Source: Cephalothrix spiralis
Taxonomy: Eukaryota > Nemertea > Palaeonemertea > Archinemertea > Cephalotrichidae
Direction: 5' to 3'
Length of the DNA: 62,959 nucleotides
Assembly (NCBI GenBank): GCA_032353305.1
Contig: JAUCNG010000013.1
Span: forward strand, 1-62,959
Shown here: positions 48,374 through 57,639 of the stretch, in pieces
Position numbering within the stretch: position 1 is the stretch's first letter
Layout: each line of letters opens with the position of its first letter
The notes under the pieces: generated by a model
Seen by the model: only the letters and a program-made list of their open reading frames with translations
Told to the model about the DNA's origin: nothing
Databases searched by the model: none
Program-made: the position numbers and the translations under genes

Positions 48374-48757
48374 TTACCTGGGTCGTTTATTTGAGCATAC
48401 GCATACACCCCGGCATTCTATGCACACGTTCCTGTCGCTGTAATTGTGTAAACGTCCGTTCCGTACAACAGACGTCATGCTTGATGCTCTGTTTAGTCTT
48501 CCCATCTCAATATCCTCGTAACCATCATCGTCGTCGTCTTTTATAGAATTGTACTCCTTTTTTGAAAAATTTTTAGTTCTCATGTTGCCACGAGATGACA
48601 GCCTTTTTATAACTATAGCCGTTTGAAGGATTACAATAAATGCAAAAATCAAAATTAAAATATCTACGGTTCCCTGTACGACAATAAGTGTTTTATAAAT
48701 AAATGGTAAATTCGAGAACATTTTATCGGATGCGGCAGCCTGAGTAGGTTTATTCAT
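48374..48757 (-). CDS. Small single-span membrane protein with sorting motif
   Basis: A 127-residue protein. After a short N-terminal segment there is one hydrophobic span at about residues 23-50, followed by a basic KRLSSRGNMR and a cytoplasmic domain. That domain contains an acidic DDDDDGYEDIEMGRL stretch (YEDI resembles a tyrosine sorting signal next to an acidic cluster) and a Cys-rich end (CIECRGVCVC). Acidic clusters with tyrosine signals direct herpesvirus envelope proteins to the assembly compartment. The Cys-rich end could be palmitoylated or bind metal. It may be a partner of the multispanning protein, as gN is for gM; this is inference. Confidence 0.8.
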   Translation of the reverse strand: MNKPTQAAASDKMFSNLPFIYKTLIVVQGTVDILILIFAFIVILQTAIVIKRLSSRGNMRTKNFSKKEYNSIKDDDDDGYEDIEMGRLNRASSMTSVVRNGRLHNYSDRNVCIECRGVCVCSNKRPR

Positions 48758-48809
48758 ATTGACGGTGTTTATATTTTAGAATTGTTTATTTAAACCACGC
48801 TGTTTAATT

Positions 48810-48815
48810 TTTATA
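48810..48815 (-). promoter_or_regulatory. TATA box for the 127-residue membrane protein
   Basis: TATAAA on the minus strand, 53 bases upstream of the ATG at 48757, inside the 121-base divergent gap shared with the 1002-residue gene. Confidence 0.4.
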
Positions 48816-48878
48816 TTAGACTTGGTAACGTCTTTTTTGTTTTGAAAGTAAATCAACAACTGGTCCAAACATACTGAT

Positions 48879-51800
48879 ATGAAAAAATTAATTGTCCACG
48901 CCTTTCAAAAATGGATGTTAAAACATCACACTAAACGTATACCTGTACTGAAAAAGTACTGTAATGATCTGTCCAATATCAGATACGTGTGTGACCTGGA
49001 ATCTAATCCTGAAACACAATATACGCATATGATGTGCGAACAAATACAGATGTTAATTTCAAATTCATATCTAACGTCAAATAATCGTTTAGCAGCAATG
49101 GATGAAAACAAAGTAAAAAAACTGGCACACTTAATACGTTTATTCGTTTTGGAATTATACGCTTCGAACAATCAGGATTTGATAAGCTTTGTTTTAGACA
49201 AGATTTTTACATCTTCTGATGAGGTCAGTAAATCAGCCTACACAGACGATATGGGTCATCTATGGCGTGCTATGAATAATAAGACGTTTTACGTGAGCCC
49301 ATACGACTTTACACGTATTTACCTTGACACTGCACCCATATCAAACTTTACAACAGGTCAGGGTTTATTCGAATACGCTCTAAATTTACCTTGGTCACAT
49401 GACTGTACTTACCTAGTGATGGACAGGAGGGTTAATTTGCCTTTTTCAGAAGTAATACTAGAAGAACAAATGACCGGAGGACAAGAGCAAGGACAGCGAA
49501 AACACAAGTCAATGAATGGGTCATCTGCCAATTACTTGCCTATTCTGTTGCTATGGTTTAGAAACGAGGCTTACATTCCAGAACACTATAATGTATATGA
49601 AGAGTTACTCTCTGAAGCCAAAGAGCAAAAACTCATGAATATAATGTCTGATGACAAGCTATCCTTGCGATACGAGATTGCCAAGTTTGTATGTACGAAA
49701 ATGCTGTGCGTTTTAGAAGATAACGACTTTATTGACATCATAGATTGTAATTATAATCAGATACTTAGAGCGTTCAGGTGTTTGGAAGTTGTGTGCAATT
49801 TTGTGTTTAAGGATTACAACACAAGACAGAATGGAATTTCGGTTTTGGAATACCGGCACACAAATATAAACACACACATATCACACGTTTCCTGTGTAAA
49901 GGACATGTTATACCAAAGAACACCCTTTTCAACAAATCTACTGGAAAATATATTTTCAGAGAGAGGGCGTTTAGAATGTAGTAAAAGAGAACTCGGAGTT
50001 AATAAACCCTCGTCTGAACGTTTACATGACTTTACTTCAAATTGCGATGAGATTATTACCTCTGGATTGTTCTCTGCAAAAGCGCTTCAGTGGTTTCAGC
50101 ATAGAGTGTTTGGGACTGAGTATAAACCAGACAATAAAGACACAAACAACGTCCCTGTGTTAGGGGCGATATTGGATTTACTTCAACTGTTCGGATACTG
50201 TAACCCTACAAAATCCCAGTGGTTATGGTATCATCTTAGTTTGGCTATGTTACAAGACTATGCAATATGTCATGACAAAGAGCCAGGTGTTAACACCTTG
50301 GATGTTTATCAACTTACAGTAGACAAACGCACGAGTGAACTGGAGTTTATGATACACTGGTTTGGTAAAAAGGATAGGAAAAAGGGTGGACTTAGACAAT
50401 TTTTCATACAATATGAGATAGAAATGGATTTATCTGTTGATTTAAATTACGAAGATGTGTTCGTTCCCGTGAATGCACGGGATTTGGAAACCCTGTGTTC
50501 GCTAATTGTACGTGTAAACGGTAGCGATGATATCGTATCAGACAGTAGAAAAATGTACGAAAATGTTCTCGGTGGCAAGATTATACCGGGAATAGTAAGT
50601 AGACAATTTTATAACGATATCATCGAAGCTGCATGCACGACAGTAACTGGAATCAGTACAAAAGACATTTATAACACTTTGGGAACGAATACAACAGTCG
50701 ACGATATACAAGTGGATAAACTGATGATACAACTACCCCATCGTCAAACAAGAACTTTGAAAATCAAGGACCATGTTATCGCCATAAAGAAATTGGGGAC
50801 ATATCAAAGTGGCGAAATAGATGACTTCATGATTTATTTGAATATTTTCCTGCAACATTCAATATCGTGCATGGTTGAGGGTGAGATCGTGAAGTTGGAT
50901 ACCTTGATGAAACTCACTTCGGTGTGTAGATTGGGATTGGGCAAGGACGAAATGTTAGTGAGCATGCTAAAATATCTTATAGGAAAGGAAATAGACACGG
51001 AAAAGGAAAATTACAATTTTATCAACACGATTACACACCAACACCCGACATTGGTTTACATAAAGACGATATGCAAAGAACAGAACTTGAGGAACGAAGA
51101 TATTTCGTACTTCTACTTTTACTGGTTTCTGTTTTATGCAAAATCTGTTATGTGGTCTGGTTTCATATGCGGTTTAAGGTCGGTACTGGTAATCCAGAAC
51201 TCGGACGCAATATATTGCCTAAATAAAGAAACAGCCAGCCAGTACAGAAACGACGAGAATCGTGGTTTTCGAATTCTAGACTGTCCAATCGATAGAGATG
51301 TACAACTTGCAAATCACGTTTATTATTCCAAAGAAAATCAATACGAATCATTCTTACATGTTTTTCCACCCTACTCGATCCCTGTGTGTAAAATCCACCG
51401 AAATTGCTCGAACAATACACAGAGAATATGGTGCCCACACGACCATTTACTATTTGATTATAAACCCAACTGGAAAAGGAAATCACAAGGACATAAGACC
51501 GAAAAATATCTAAGTACAAGAGATGTTTCATCTTTTGTGAACCGACAACGTGTAACGTGCTACAATGACTTACATCAAGTAACTGAAGCGTTAGAATCAT
51601 ACATCCACTATAAAAAAGAACGCTTTGACAGCGAAAGTAACAAACTCACGGGCGAAGTTGGTGCTCACCCATGGATGTGCGGAATAGGCGAAATCACAAC
51701 GGCGAATACAAGAAATACATTTGAGGAGAAATCCAAATATTTTGAAAGCGTGTACTTACTGTTAAACGAAAAACTGCTGCCAAAAATGTATGCAGTACAA

Positions 51801-51887
51801 TTTACGAGACATCTGAAATGTCTGACGGATACAAGTTACTTTTCACGGCTATTATTCGGTATACCTTGCAATAACAGTCTAAAATGA
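48879..51887 (+). CDS. Unknown 1002-residue protein with a C-terminal Cys/His cluster
   Basis: Starts at an ATG at 48879 and ends in a TGA that overlaps the next gene's ATG (ATGA). It is mixed helical and strand with no signal peptide. In the C-terminal fifth, CKIHRNCSNNTQRIWCPHDH contains Cys and His residues spaced to bind zinc. A hydrophobic helix-like region near residue 750 (YFYFYWFLFYAK) could be buried or membrane-associated. No enzyme motif was seen. Candidates by size include helicase-primase accessory or tegument proteins; I do not assign one. Confidence 0.9.
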   Translation: MKKLIVHAFQKWMLKHHTKRIPVLKKYCNDLSNIRYVCDLESNPETQYTHMMCEQIQMLISNSYLTSNNRLAAMDENKVKKLAHLIRLFVLELYASNNQDLISFVLDKIFTSSDEVSKSAYTDDMGHLWRAMNNKTFYVSPYDFTRIYLDTAPISNFTTGQGLFEYALNLPWSHDCTYLVMDRRVNLPFSEVILEEQMTGGQEQGQRKHKSMNGSSANYLPILLLWFRNEAYIPEHYNVYEELLSEAKEQKLMNIMSDDKLSLRYEIAKFVCTKMLCVLEDNDFIDIIDCNYNQILRAFRCLEVVCNFVFKDYNTRQNGISVLEYRHTNINTHISHVSCVKDMLYQRTPFSTNLLENIFSERGRLECSKRELGVNKPSSERLHDFTSNCDEIITSGLFSAKALQWFQHRVFGTEYKPDNKDTNNVPVLGAILDLLQLFGYCNPTKSQWLWYHLSLAMLQDYAICHDKEPGVNTLDVYQLTVDKRTSELEFMIHWFGKKDRKKGGLRQFFIQYEIEMDLSVDLNYEDVFVPVNARDLETLCSLIVRVNGSDDIVSDSRKMYENVLGGKIIPGIVSRQFYNDIIEAACTTVTGISTKDIYNTLGTNTTVDDIQVDKLMIQLPHRQTRTLKIKDHVIAIKKLGTYQSGEIDDFMIYLNIFLQHSISCMVEGEIVKLDTLMKLTSVCRLGLGKDEMLVSMLKYLIGKEIDTEKENYNFINTITHQHPTLVYIKTICKEQNLRNEDISYFYFYWFLFYAKSVMWSGFICGLRSVLVIQNSDAIYCLNKETASQYRNDENRGFRILDCPIDRDVQLANHVYYSKENQYESFLHVFPPYSIPVCKIHRNCSNNTQRIWCPHDHLLFDYKPNWKRKSQGHKTEKYLSTRDVSSFVNRQRVTCYNDLHQVTEALESYIHYKKERFDSESNKLTGEVGAHPWMCGIGEITTANTRNTFEEKSKYFESVYLLLNEKLLPKMYAVQFTRHLKCLTDTSYFSRLLFGIPCNNSLK

Positions 51888-54109
51888 ATAAACCTTTACT
51901 AGACTTATATCTTTTATTCATGAGGTGCTTTTGTATAACTTTATTATGTAGTATAAAACGCATAGATGGACATGCTCACGCGAATGTGGTTTCGCGGTCT
52001 AACTGGGGTGTGATTTTTACAAAAGACAGAACGATTCTCAATGGCGAAAGCTACTTTAGACACACAATAGTTTTTGACATGTTACCTTTCAAAACACCCC
52101 TACCCCCGATTAAAAAAATTATACCATGCGACTTCGAAACCCCTAATTCTAAACCACGAAAATTCAAATGTATGGAAATAAATATTCTCGTGGATAAAGT
52201 TAATCAACTGATTGCAAATGAGGTGAATGGTATAATAAATGAGGTTCAAGAGGCTTTAAAAATAGCTCCTGAGGGTATTTCAAACGTCGATCTAGCTAAT
52301 AACCCTAAAAATACTCGCAAGAAACGACATGTTACACGTATGGATGAGGAAAACAGGAAATACATTGTTGTGGACAAGTCAAATATAAACATTGTTGAAG
52401 AACAAGATGAAGACAATAGGACGAGTATATTTGAAAATATGTATGACTTTGATTCTGATATGTTTGAACCCAAAGTAAGGAAACGCAGAAGCATTTTTAC
52501 GACAACTGGAAATTTCCTCTCCGATCTTTTTAGTTGGCCCAGTCAACAAGACGTGGATGCTTTGGAAAATCACCTCGGCGAATTGAGTGATGTGGGAAGT
52601 GCTATTAAAAATAAACTCTTGTCATCACAAACATCTTTGAGTAATTTTCAAATCAAATCCAAGTATGCATTGGCTAAGGCTATGGATGGTGTAACAGAAA
52701 ACGGGAAAAACATTGATGCTTTACGTGAAAACATCATAAAAACTCAAAAACAGCACGAAGCTTTGAGTAGTGAAGAATTAGAAGCTTTAGCAATCATGAA
52801 CAAAAACATTGACGTATACGGTGAATTCCTACAATTCGTGGCATCGTACGAAAACGCAATAGAATCCCTACGATACAATTCAATGATGTTCATCGATGCC
52901 ATAAAAGATCTAAGTCGGGGATTTATAAGCCCCTTTATGGTGTCCCCCAAAGATATTAAAACAGTGACCAACGAGGCCAAAAGAGCACTCAACAAATACA
53001 GTGGCACGTTTGAACTAAGTAACACAGGAGACAATCCGGGATTCTATTACCAAATGCAAAATCTACTTTATACGAGAAATAAAAATAACATTATCGTAAT
53101 GTTGAAAATTCCATTCCACAACACCGGTGGAATTCTAAATGTATACCGTACGCACAATTTCCCGATCTTTCGGACTAGTGACACTTTGGAAACGACGCAA
53201 ATTATAGACTTACCAACTTACTTTGCCATAGATACTCAGGGTATTCACTTCTCTGAATTTGACGATTCGTATTTCGACTCGTGTAGAGGTACTGATTTAA
53301 AATCGTGTAACAGTCAAGTATCTCTTCAACGTGTAAGCGATGACTCTACCCAATCGTGTGCTCTTGCTTTGTACAAGGGAAACTCAATCAACGTGATGAA
53401 ATACTGCAAAATCGGGTTCAAAAAAAACAAGCAGCCACCAATCTTGCAGCCATATATGTTGCCTAATGGTACGTATTTCATGGTAGGCGGGAACCCGAAC
53501 TCCACGGAACAGTGGAACATAAACTGCCCAGGAGCAACGGATGGGTTCAATAGCCGCAGTATAAAATCTTGTACATTATGCATGATTGACATACCGTGTT
53601 TTTGTTCGCTGAGTGGTCAAACTTTTAAAACCCCTATGCGACTGACTGGTTGTGTGGCCTCTAAAAACCCCAATCATCCGGACATTGTTTACCGCAACCT
53701 AATCAACCTACCTTCAGTAAATTCATACTTTCCGCAAGAAATAGCCAAAGAATTTCTGTCTGACGTTGCTAGAATTGACACCAAATGGAAAGCGGAAACT
53801 TACTTTAAAACGGTTGAAATCGACGAAAGTCACATGGAGGACATCTTGGAGGCAGAATCCAAGGACATTAAAAATTTTCAAAAGATCTCTGAACTACAAA
53901 AGAAAAAAAGCAGAATGTATGGAAGCGAAGCCGCTAAATTGTTAAAAAAGTCAGAAGATATAAAAGACCTGGTTAACACACATACAAAAGCGTGGGATTC
54001 TCAAGATGAATTCGCTAGTAAAACTATTCTGGGTGTGTCGTTCGCAACGATCTTGTCTATAGCAGCTTTAGTGCTCTCGTGTTTTGTGTTAATCAAGAAA
54101 AGAGTATAA
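51884..54109 (+). CDS. Envelope fusion-glycoprotein-like protein, baculovirus F / errantivirus Env type (copy 2)
   Basis: A 741-residue type I membrane protein and paralog of the 811-residue protein at 7216-9651. A hydrophobic signal covers about residues 5-25. Shared with the paralog is NWGVIFT (NYGVMFT there) near the mature N-terminus. Two basic sites follow, RKKR at 145-148 and RKRR at 199-202. Directly after the second comes a Phe/Gly hydrophobic stretch, then QQDVDALENHL, which is the F/Env arrangement of fusion peptide followed by a heptad helix. Further shared blocks are GFYYQ...LYTRNKN...IPFHN and the spaced Cys pattern that follows. The transmembrane span is about 716-736, with a tail of only five residues. 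The tail is much shorter than in copy 1. Membrane fusion is inferred from family resemblance. Confidence 0.92.
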   Translation: MNKPLLDLYLLFMRCFCITLLCSIKRIDGHAHANVVSRSNWGVIFTKDRTILNGESYFRHTIVFDMLPFKTPLPPIKKIIPCDFETPNSKPRKFKCMEINILVDKVNQLIANEVNGIINEVQEALKIAPEGISNVDLANNPKNTRKKRHVTRMDEENRKYIVVDKSNINIVEEQDEDNRTSIFENMYDFDSDMFEPKVRKRRSIFTTTGNFLSDLFSWPSQQDVDALENHLGELSDVGSAIKNKLLSSQTSLSNFQIKSKYALAKAMDGVTENGKNIDALRENIIKTQKQHEALSSEELEALAIMNKNIDVYGEFLQFVASYENAIESLRYNSMMFIDAIKDLSRGFISPFMVSPKDIKTVTNEAKRALNKYSGTFELSNTGDNPGFYYQMQNLLYTRNKNNIIVMLKIPFHNTGGILNVYRTHNFPIFRTSDTLETTQIIDLPTYFAIDTQGIHFSEFDDSYFDSCRGTDLKSCNSQVSLQRVSDDSTQSCALALYKGNSINVMKYCKIGFKKNKQPPILQPYMLPNGTYFMVGGNPNSTEQWNINCPGATDGFNSRSIKSCTLCMIDIPCFCSLSGQTFKTPMRLTGCVASKNPNHPDIVYRNLINLPSVNSYFPQEIAKEFLSDVARIDTKWKAETYFKTVEIDESHMEDILEAESKDIKNFQKISELQKKKSRMYGSEAAKLLKKSEDIKDLVNTHTKAWDSQDEFASKTILGVSFATILSIAALVLSCFVLIKKRV

Positions 54110-54391
54110 CAAAGGACTATTAATATTATATTAATTAACTGTACATGAATGCGATTGTATGTGACTACATGTAGGTTAATTGCATAGGCTAAGATTCGTC
54201 TCAGAAGTCGTTCTTAGCGTCGCATAATTAGCATTTCTTCACATTTAAACCAACATATTATTCCGTTGAGAAACAGAAATGCAATGAGAACAAAAAATTC
54301 AATATAAACAATCTCGCAAATAATCTCGAAAGTAATCGATCCATTGTTGTTGTTCGAATGTTGCTCTAATCCCTATGTTTGGTATGTAAAA

Positions 54392-54430
54392 GCAACAAAT
54401 AAGCAACTCGAAACTCTTTAAATGTTGCTC
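54392..54430 (-). repeat. Promoter-like direct repeat, copy A
   Basis: Similar to 54821-54856. A 26-base core (54404-54429 against 54830-54855) matches at 23 positions. In copy A the TATA-like core reads TTTAAAG on the minus strand. The copies flank the 101-residue gene. Confidence 0.65.
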
Positions 54431-54463
54431 CAAGAGGAGTGCATAACACAATCTATCGTAAAA

Positions 54464-54469
54464 AATAAA
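54464..54469 (+). terminator. Polyadenylation signal downstream of fusion-glycoprotein copy 2
   Basis: AATAAA, 355 bases after the stop at 54109; no closer AATAAA was seen. Confidence 0.4.
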
Positions 54470-54482
54470 ACAACTATGATTT

Positions 54483-54788
54483 CTACCACATCCATTTATT
54501 TCGAATCAATTTAAATTTTCTTGGAGTAATCATCTGTCTCTTTTGATCCTTCTGAACATATTTTGTACCGGTACCATCGTGTAGATAAAGTTCTGATGAT
54601 TTCTCAGCAACAGAGAATTCTTTTAATGATATTTCCACAATCTTTTCTCTACGATAATACACATAGTCTCCTATTCGTATCCAATCTCGTGAATCTCCAT
54701 TCGTTTTGATAGCCTCTACCAGGTGCATATAGTCTACATATGTTATTGCCACTTTAAAAGTAGGATCGATTGTTGAAAAAATTTTCAT
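54483..54788 (-). CDS. Small 101-residue protein between duplicated promoter repeats
   Basis: Starts at an ATG at 54788 with a TATATAAA 55 bases upstream on the same strand. The sequence is charged and strand-rich with a patterned RIGDYVYYRREKIVEISL region, giving a small beta-domain feel, and ends in a basic, Trp-containing tail. There is no signal peptide or membrane segment, and no family is recognised. The flanking imperfect repeats suggest that the gene or its promoter was duplicated or inserted here. Confidence 0.75.
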   Translation of the reverse strand: MKIFSTIDPTFKVAITYVDYMHLVEAIKTNGDSRDWIRIGDYVYYRREKIVEISLKEFSVAEKSSELYLHDGTGTKYVQKDQKRQMITPRKFKLIRNKWMW

Positions 54789-54820
54789 GACTGTGTGGTG
54801 ACGGAACCGTCACGGCAAAG

Positions 54821-54856
54821 GCAACAAACCAACTCTAAACTCTTTATATATTGCTT
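54821..54856 (-). repeat. Promoter-like direct repeat, copy B
   Basis: Second copy of the repeat at 54392-54430. Here the core carries a full TATATAAA on the minus strand. Confidence 0.65.
54843..54850 (-). promoter_or_regulatory. TATA box for the 101-residue gene
   Basis: TATATAAA on the minus strand, 55 bases upstream of the ATG at 54788, within repeat copy B. Confidence 0.55.
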
Positions 54857-55047
54857 ACAGAACGAGTACAGACAACTAGAGTTAGCAAAGGTCTTTGCAT
54901 AAAAAGCACTCTTATATAAATTATATAAGTACTAAGCACTATACTATAGAATTGAAGAATAGAAAGCAAAAACAAATTCTAATGAGATTAGACATTGTCA
55001 TATGTATCATGGTATCAACAAAATTATCCCGGCATGTAGTGTTTTTG

Positions 55048-57639
55048 TTACAAGCGAATATTCGTAGTCATATTGTGACTGTGTGCCAAGGTTTGTGTCA
55101 TTTTTTGTTCTTGTGTATGTAATTTGTTGTTGTTCTCGAGTAGTACCTCTAATGCCTGTATTGTATATGGCACGTTGCAAGTATGAATTGGACGATCTAG
55201 TGTATCGTTTTGATATACGTCGCTTTCCAAAAGTGTTTTTCTAGTGTTTGCTTTACACATGACGTTTACAGAACTTTTAACGTGTCCGTGTAAGATCAAA
55301 GTCATTTTATAGTCGTTAGTATGACGTATTAGCATCGTATCGTCTTTACTCAACCCGGTCATATTAGTTACTGCCAGTTCAGATTTGTCTTGAAATACTT
55401 CGTTGAAAACATCGTATAGAACTGATTTGAATTTAAAACTGTACCATTTTTTGTAGACAACAGATAAACCACATTCGACATTAATGTGCGCATCGTCCAA
55501 AGCTGCAGTATATATGTAAGGTTGTGGACAAATTGAACTTGTTTGATCACCGCCACGGTACGACGATGTGTTTTTCTCTCTGTTAAAACGTTTCCACTTT
55601 ATGTTGTGATTAGACAAACCACTACCCGAACCGACTTTTTTCAATTCGCTTTTAGCCAATTTCACTGCATCGTTTATCACCCAAGACATTCCTTTAGACA
55701 TCGAAATCGTGCAAAACACACAATGTGGTCTTGCAGAATGAACATATTCCAAGGCCGAATTGCAAAAATACGGTGTGTATTGTTGTTTCTTGGACCCGCT
55801 ACTGTTGGTATTGCTATCATTATCGGTTGTTGTATGCATTCGAGTTGTCATATAATGTAATCTAACTAGAAACGTAGTAGTTTGAATAGTTTCTTCTTTT
55901 TTTCTATAATTGACACGTTTCATTTCACGTTTAATGTCTATAAAATTAGTGCTGTTATTGGGTATTAAAGCCGAATTAATGTTATCATATAATGAGTTTT
56001 CGTTTTCTGAATTCAATCCACCTCCCAGTCTCAATTCGTTTACGCGATCTTTGGTGTATACGACTTCTCCGGATTTTTGTTCATTCGACTTATCCTTCGT
56101 CAAAGAACCCGTGCTTTTATACAATCCAATATTGCTATCTACCGTTGTTTTATTACCGAGTGTGATGTCAATACCCTCACATGTGTCATCATCTGTATCG
56201 TAATCGCTATCGTAAGACAACAAGTTATCATATTGTCTTTTTCGTTTCCTATCTGAGGGATTTTCAGTAATAGTGTCAGTATCAACCCGTGTATTCATAA
56301 TACGTTGTCGCATTTTGCTCAAATGAGAGTGTCTTGCATTTTCCAAGACGGTGGCAACCGAATTCACAGAATCCCGGTCACCGATCCGATCATCGGCGGC
56401 CTCTCCAATCTTCGTTTTCTTGACACTTTTACTACTCGCATTACCGATATTTCGTTCGTATTCGCAATGCATTTTGGGATCGTAATGTGTTTGAATTTTA
56501 TACACTCCGGGCAACTGATTAGACTTTTTACAAGGTTCTCTATGGAAATTCACAAAACCTTTGTTAATAATATCGTCTATGTCACCTTGCATCGAAGGCA
56601 GCTGTCCACGTTGTCTTCTATAATCTTTTAAGACCTTATCTCTTACCCAATTGTCTTCCACAAGATACCTAAAGTCAGGTAAAGCATTATGTTCAGCAGT
56701 CACGTTCAATGTACCTGGATTTCCATATACACAGGTATTTCTATTCTCCATATGCGTACATTTGTTATTGTTGTTAGTAGCCATGCGACAAATGTTTTTC
56801 AACAATGTGTCTGGGTTTGTCAAACTGACAAGTTCATTGTCATGAAGATCGTCTTTACCAAACAGAAATCTACTAGACTTTACGTATTTTTTTAACTTGG
56901 CTTGTTTATGGCGATCTTCTTTTTTTTTAAAAATCTGATCTGCTCGTTCACATCTCAATTTGACCTCTTGTTCATTGTCTAATTTATTACCTGTGTCAAC
57001 GATACGTTTTTTAGTCAAATATCTATCGGTATACATATGCATGGCTACTATACTCTGTCTCAAATATTTGTTCAATTCTATCGTTTCTGCATGTTTGGTA
57101 TCCAACCCGTGAGTATTTTCAAAAGCCCCGTCTTCCGATTGGCACCGTCCCATGAACGTATGTATCAAAATTGACACACAATTAATATTTCTTGCCACTT
57201 TATCAATAAACAATTCTGGATTTTTACATTGTATATCCAATTGTTTATACCACTCTCTGTATTCATCTATATTGAGTCTGTTTTTGGTTTGTTTTTCCAT
57301 AGCATCCACCAATATTTTGATTTGATCTTTCAAAAAATGCCACACCAACAATAGACCCACGGAATTTTCCACTATGGCTATGCTGAATCGATTGGTTACA
57401 AAGATACATTTAGCACATAGATCAGATAACCACAATTCATTGTGGTATCTATTCCGTATATTCAAAAACGCTGCACACACATCACAATTTGTCAAAGATT
57501 CCAATGGTTTACTCATCCAATTTTCATAACAGTTTTCTAATAAACGCAAAGTACGAAATTGTGTATTTGCGGAGTCTCCCATTATTTTCAGAACGTATTC
57601 ATGAGGAGTTGGGATTGTATTTGATATCGGCAAAGGCAT
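55048..57639 (-). CDS. Candidate terminase small subunit (zinc-finger protein)
   Basis: An 863-residue protein from an ATG at 57639. The N-terminal part has a four-Cys cluster, C52-x2-C55-x19-C75-x2-C78 (TNCDVC and DLCAKC), followed by a hydrophobic helix region. The terminase second subunit of herpesviruses (UL28/UL56 type, about 700-850 residues) has an N-terminal zinc finger with a CxxC and a second pair about 20 residues later, so size and spacing agree; here the last ligand is Cys rather than His. The middle (about 400-560) is Asp/Ser/Asn-rich and disordered with a KRKR signal. A second cysteine pair, HCVFC, lies near 655. The alternative is an unrelated zinc protein. It is divergent from the 324-residue gene, only 18 bases away. 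Confidence 0.9.
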   Translation of the reverse strand: MPLPISNTIPTPHEYVLKIMGDSANTQFRTLRLLENCYENWMSKPLESLTNCDVCAAFLNIRNRYHNELWLSDLCAKCIFVTNRFSIAIVENSVGLLLVWHFLKDQIKILVDAMEKQTKNRLNIDEYREWYKQLDIQCKNPELFIDKVARNINCVSILIHTFMGRCQSEDGAFENTHGLDTKHAETIELNKYLRQSIVAMHMYTDRYLTKKRIVDTGNKLDNEQEVKLRCERADQIFKKKEDRHKQAKLKKYVKSSRFLFGKDDLHDNELVSLTNPDTLLKNICRMATNNNNKCTHMENRNTCVYGNPGTLNVTAEHNALPDFRYLVEDNWVRDKVLKDYRRQRGQLPSMQGDIDDIINKGFVNFHREPCKKSNQLPGVYKIQTHYDPKMHCEYERNIGNASSKSVKKTKIGEAADDRIGDRDSVNSVATVLENARHSHLSKMRQRIMNTRVDTDTITENPSDRKRKRQYDNLLSYDSDYDTDDDTCEGIDITLGNKTTVDSNIGLYKSTGSLTKDKSNEQKSGEVVYTKDRVNELRLGGGLNSENENSLYDNINSALIPNNSTNFIDIKREMKRVNYRKKEETIQTTTFLVRLHYMTTRMHTTTDNDSNTNSSGSKKQQYTPYFCNSALEYVHSARPHCVFCTISMSKGMSWVINDAVKLAKSELKKVGSGSGLSNHNIKWKRFNREKNTSSYRGGDQTSSICPQPYIYTAALDDAHINVECGLSVVYKKWYSFKFKSVLYDVFNEVFQDKSELAVTNMTGLSKDDTMLIRHTNDYKMTLILHGHVKSSVNVMCKANTRKTLLESDVYQNDTLDRPIHTCNVPYTIQALEVLLENNNKLHTQEQKMTQTLAHSHNMTTNIRL

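Larger units (their letters stand above)
54110..54482. other. Gene-poor stretch with a promoter-like repeat and a poly(A) signal
   Basis: A 373-base stretch with no complete gene. It holds an AATAAA on the plus strand (54464-54469), the first copy of a promoter-like repeat (54392-54430) and a minus-strand open stretch without ATG (54214-54372) that encodes a hydrophobic segment. Confidence 0.5.
54789..55047. other. Intergenic region between the 101- and 863-residue genes
   Basis: It holds copy B of the promoter-like repeat with a TATA box, and A+T-rich sequence. A plus-strand frame at 54895-55122 begins with a TTG and overlaps the 863-residue gene; I do not count it. No gene is seen. Confidence 0.5.

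Noticed and set aside
54256-54342. Minus-strand 28-residue ORF starting at an ATG near 54342
   Set aside because: It is very short and the alternative frame through the same bases looks more protein-like.
54895-55122. Plus-strand frame of 75 codons
   Set aside because: It starts at a TTG and overlaps the 3' end of the well-supported 863-residue gene.
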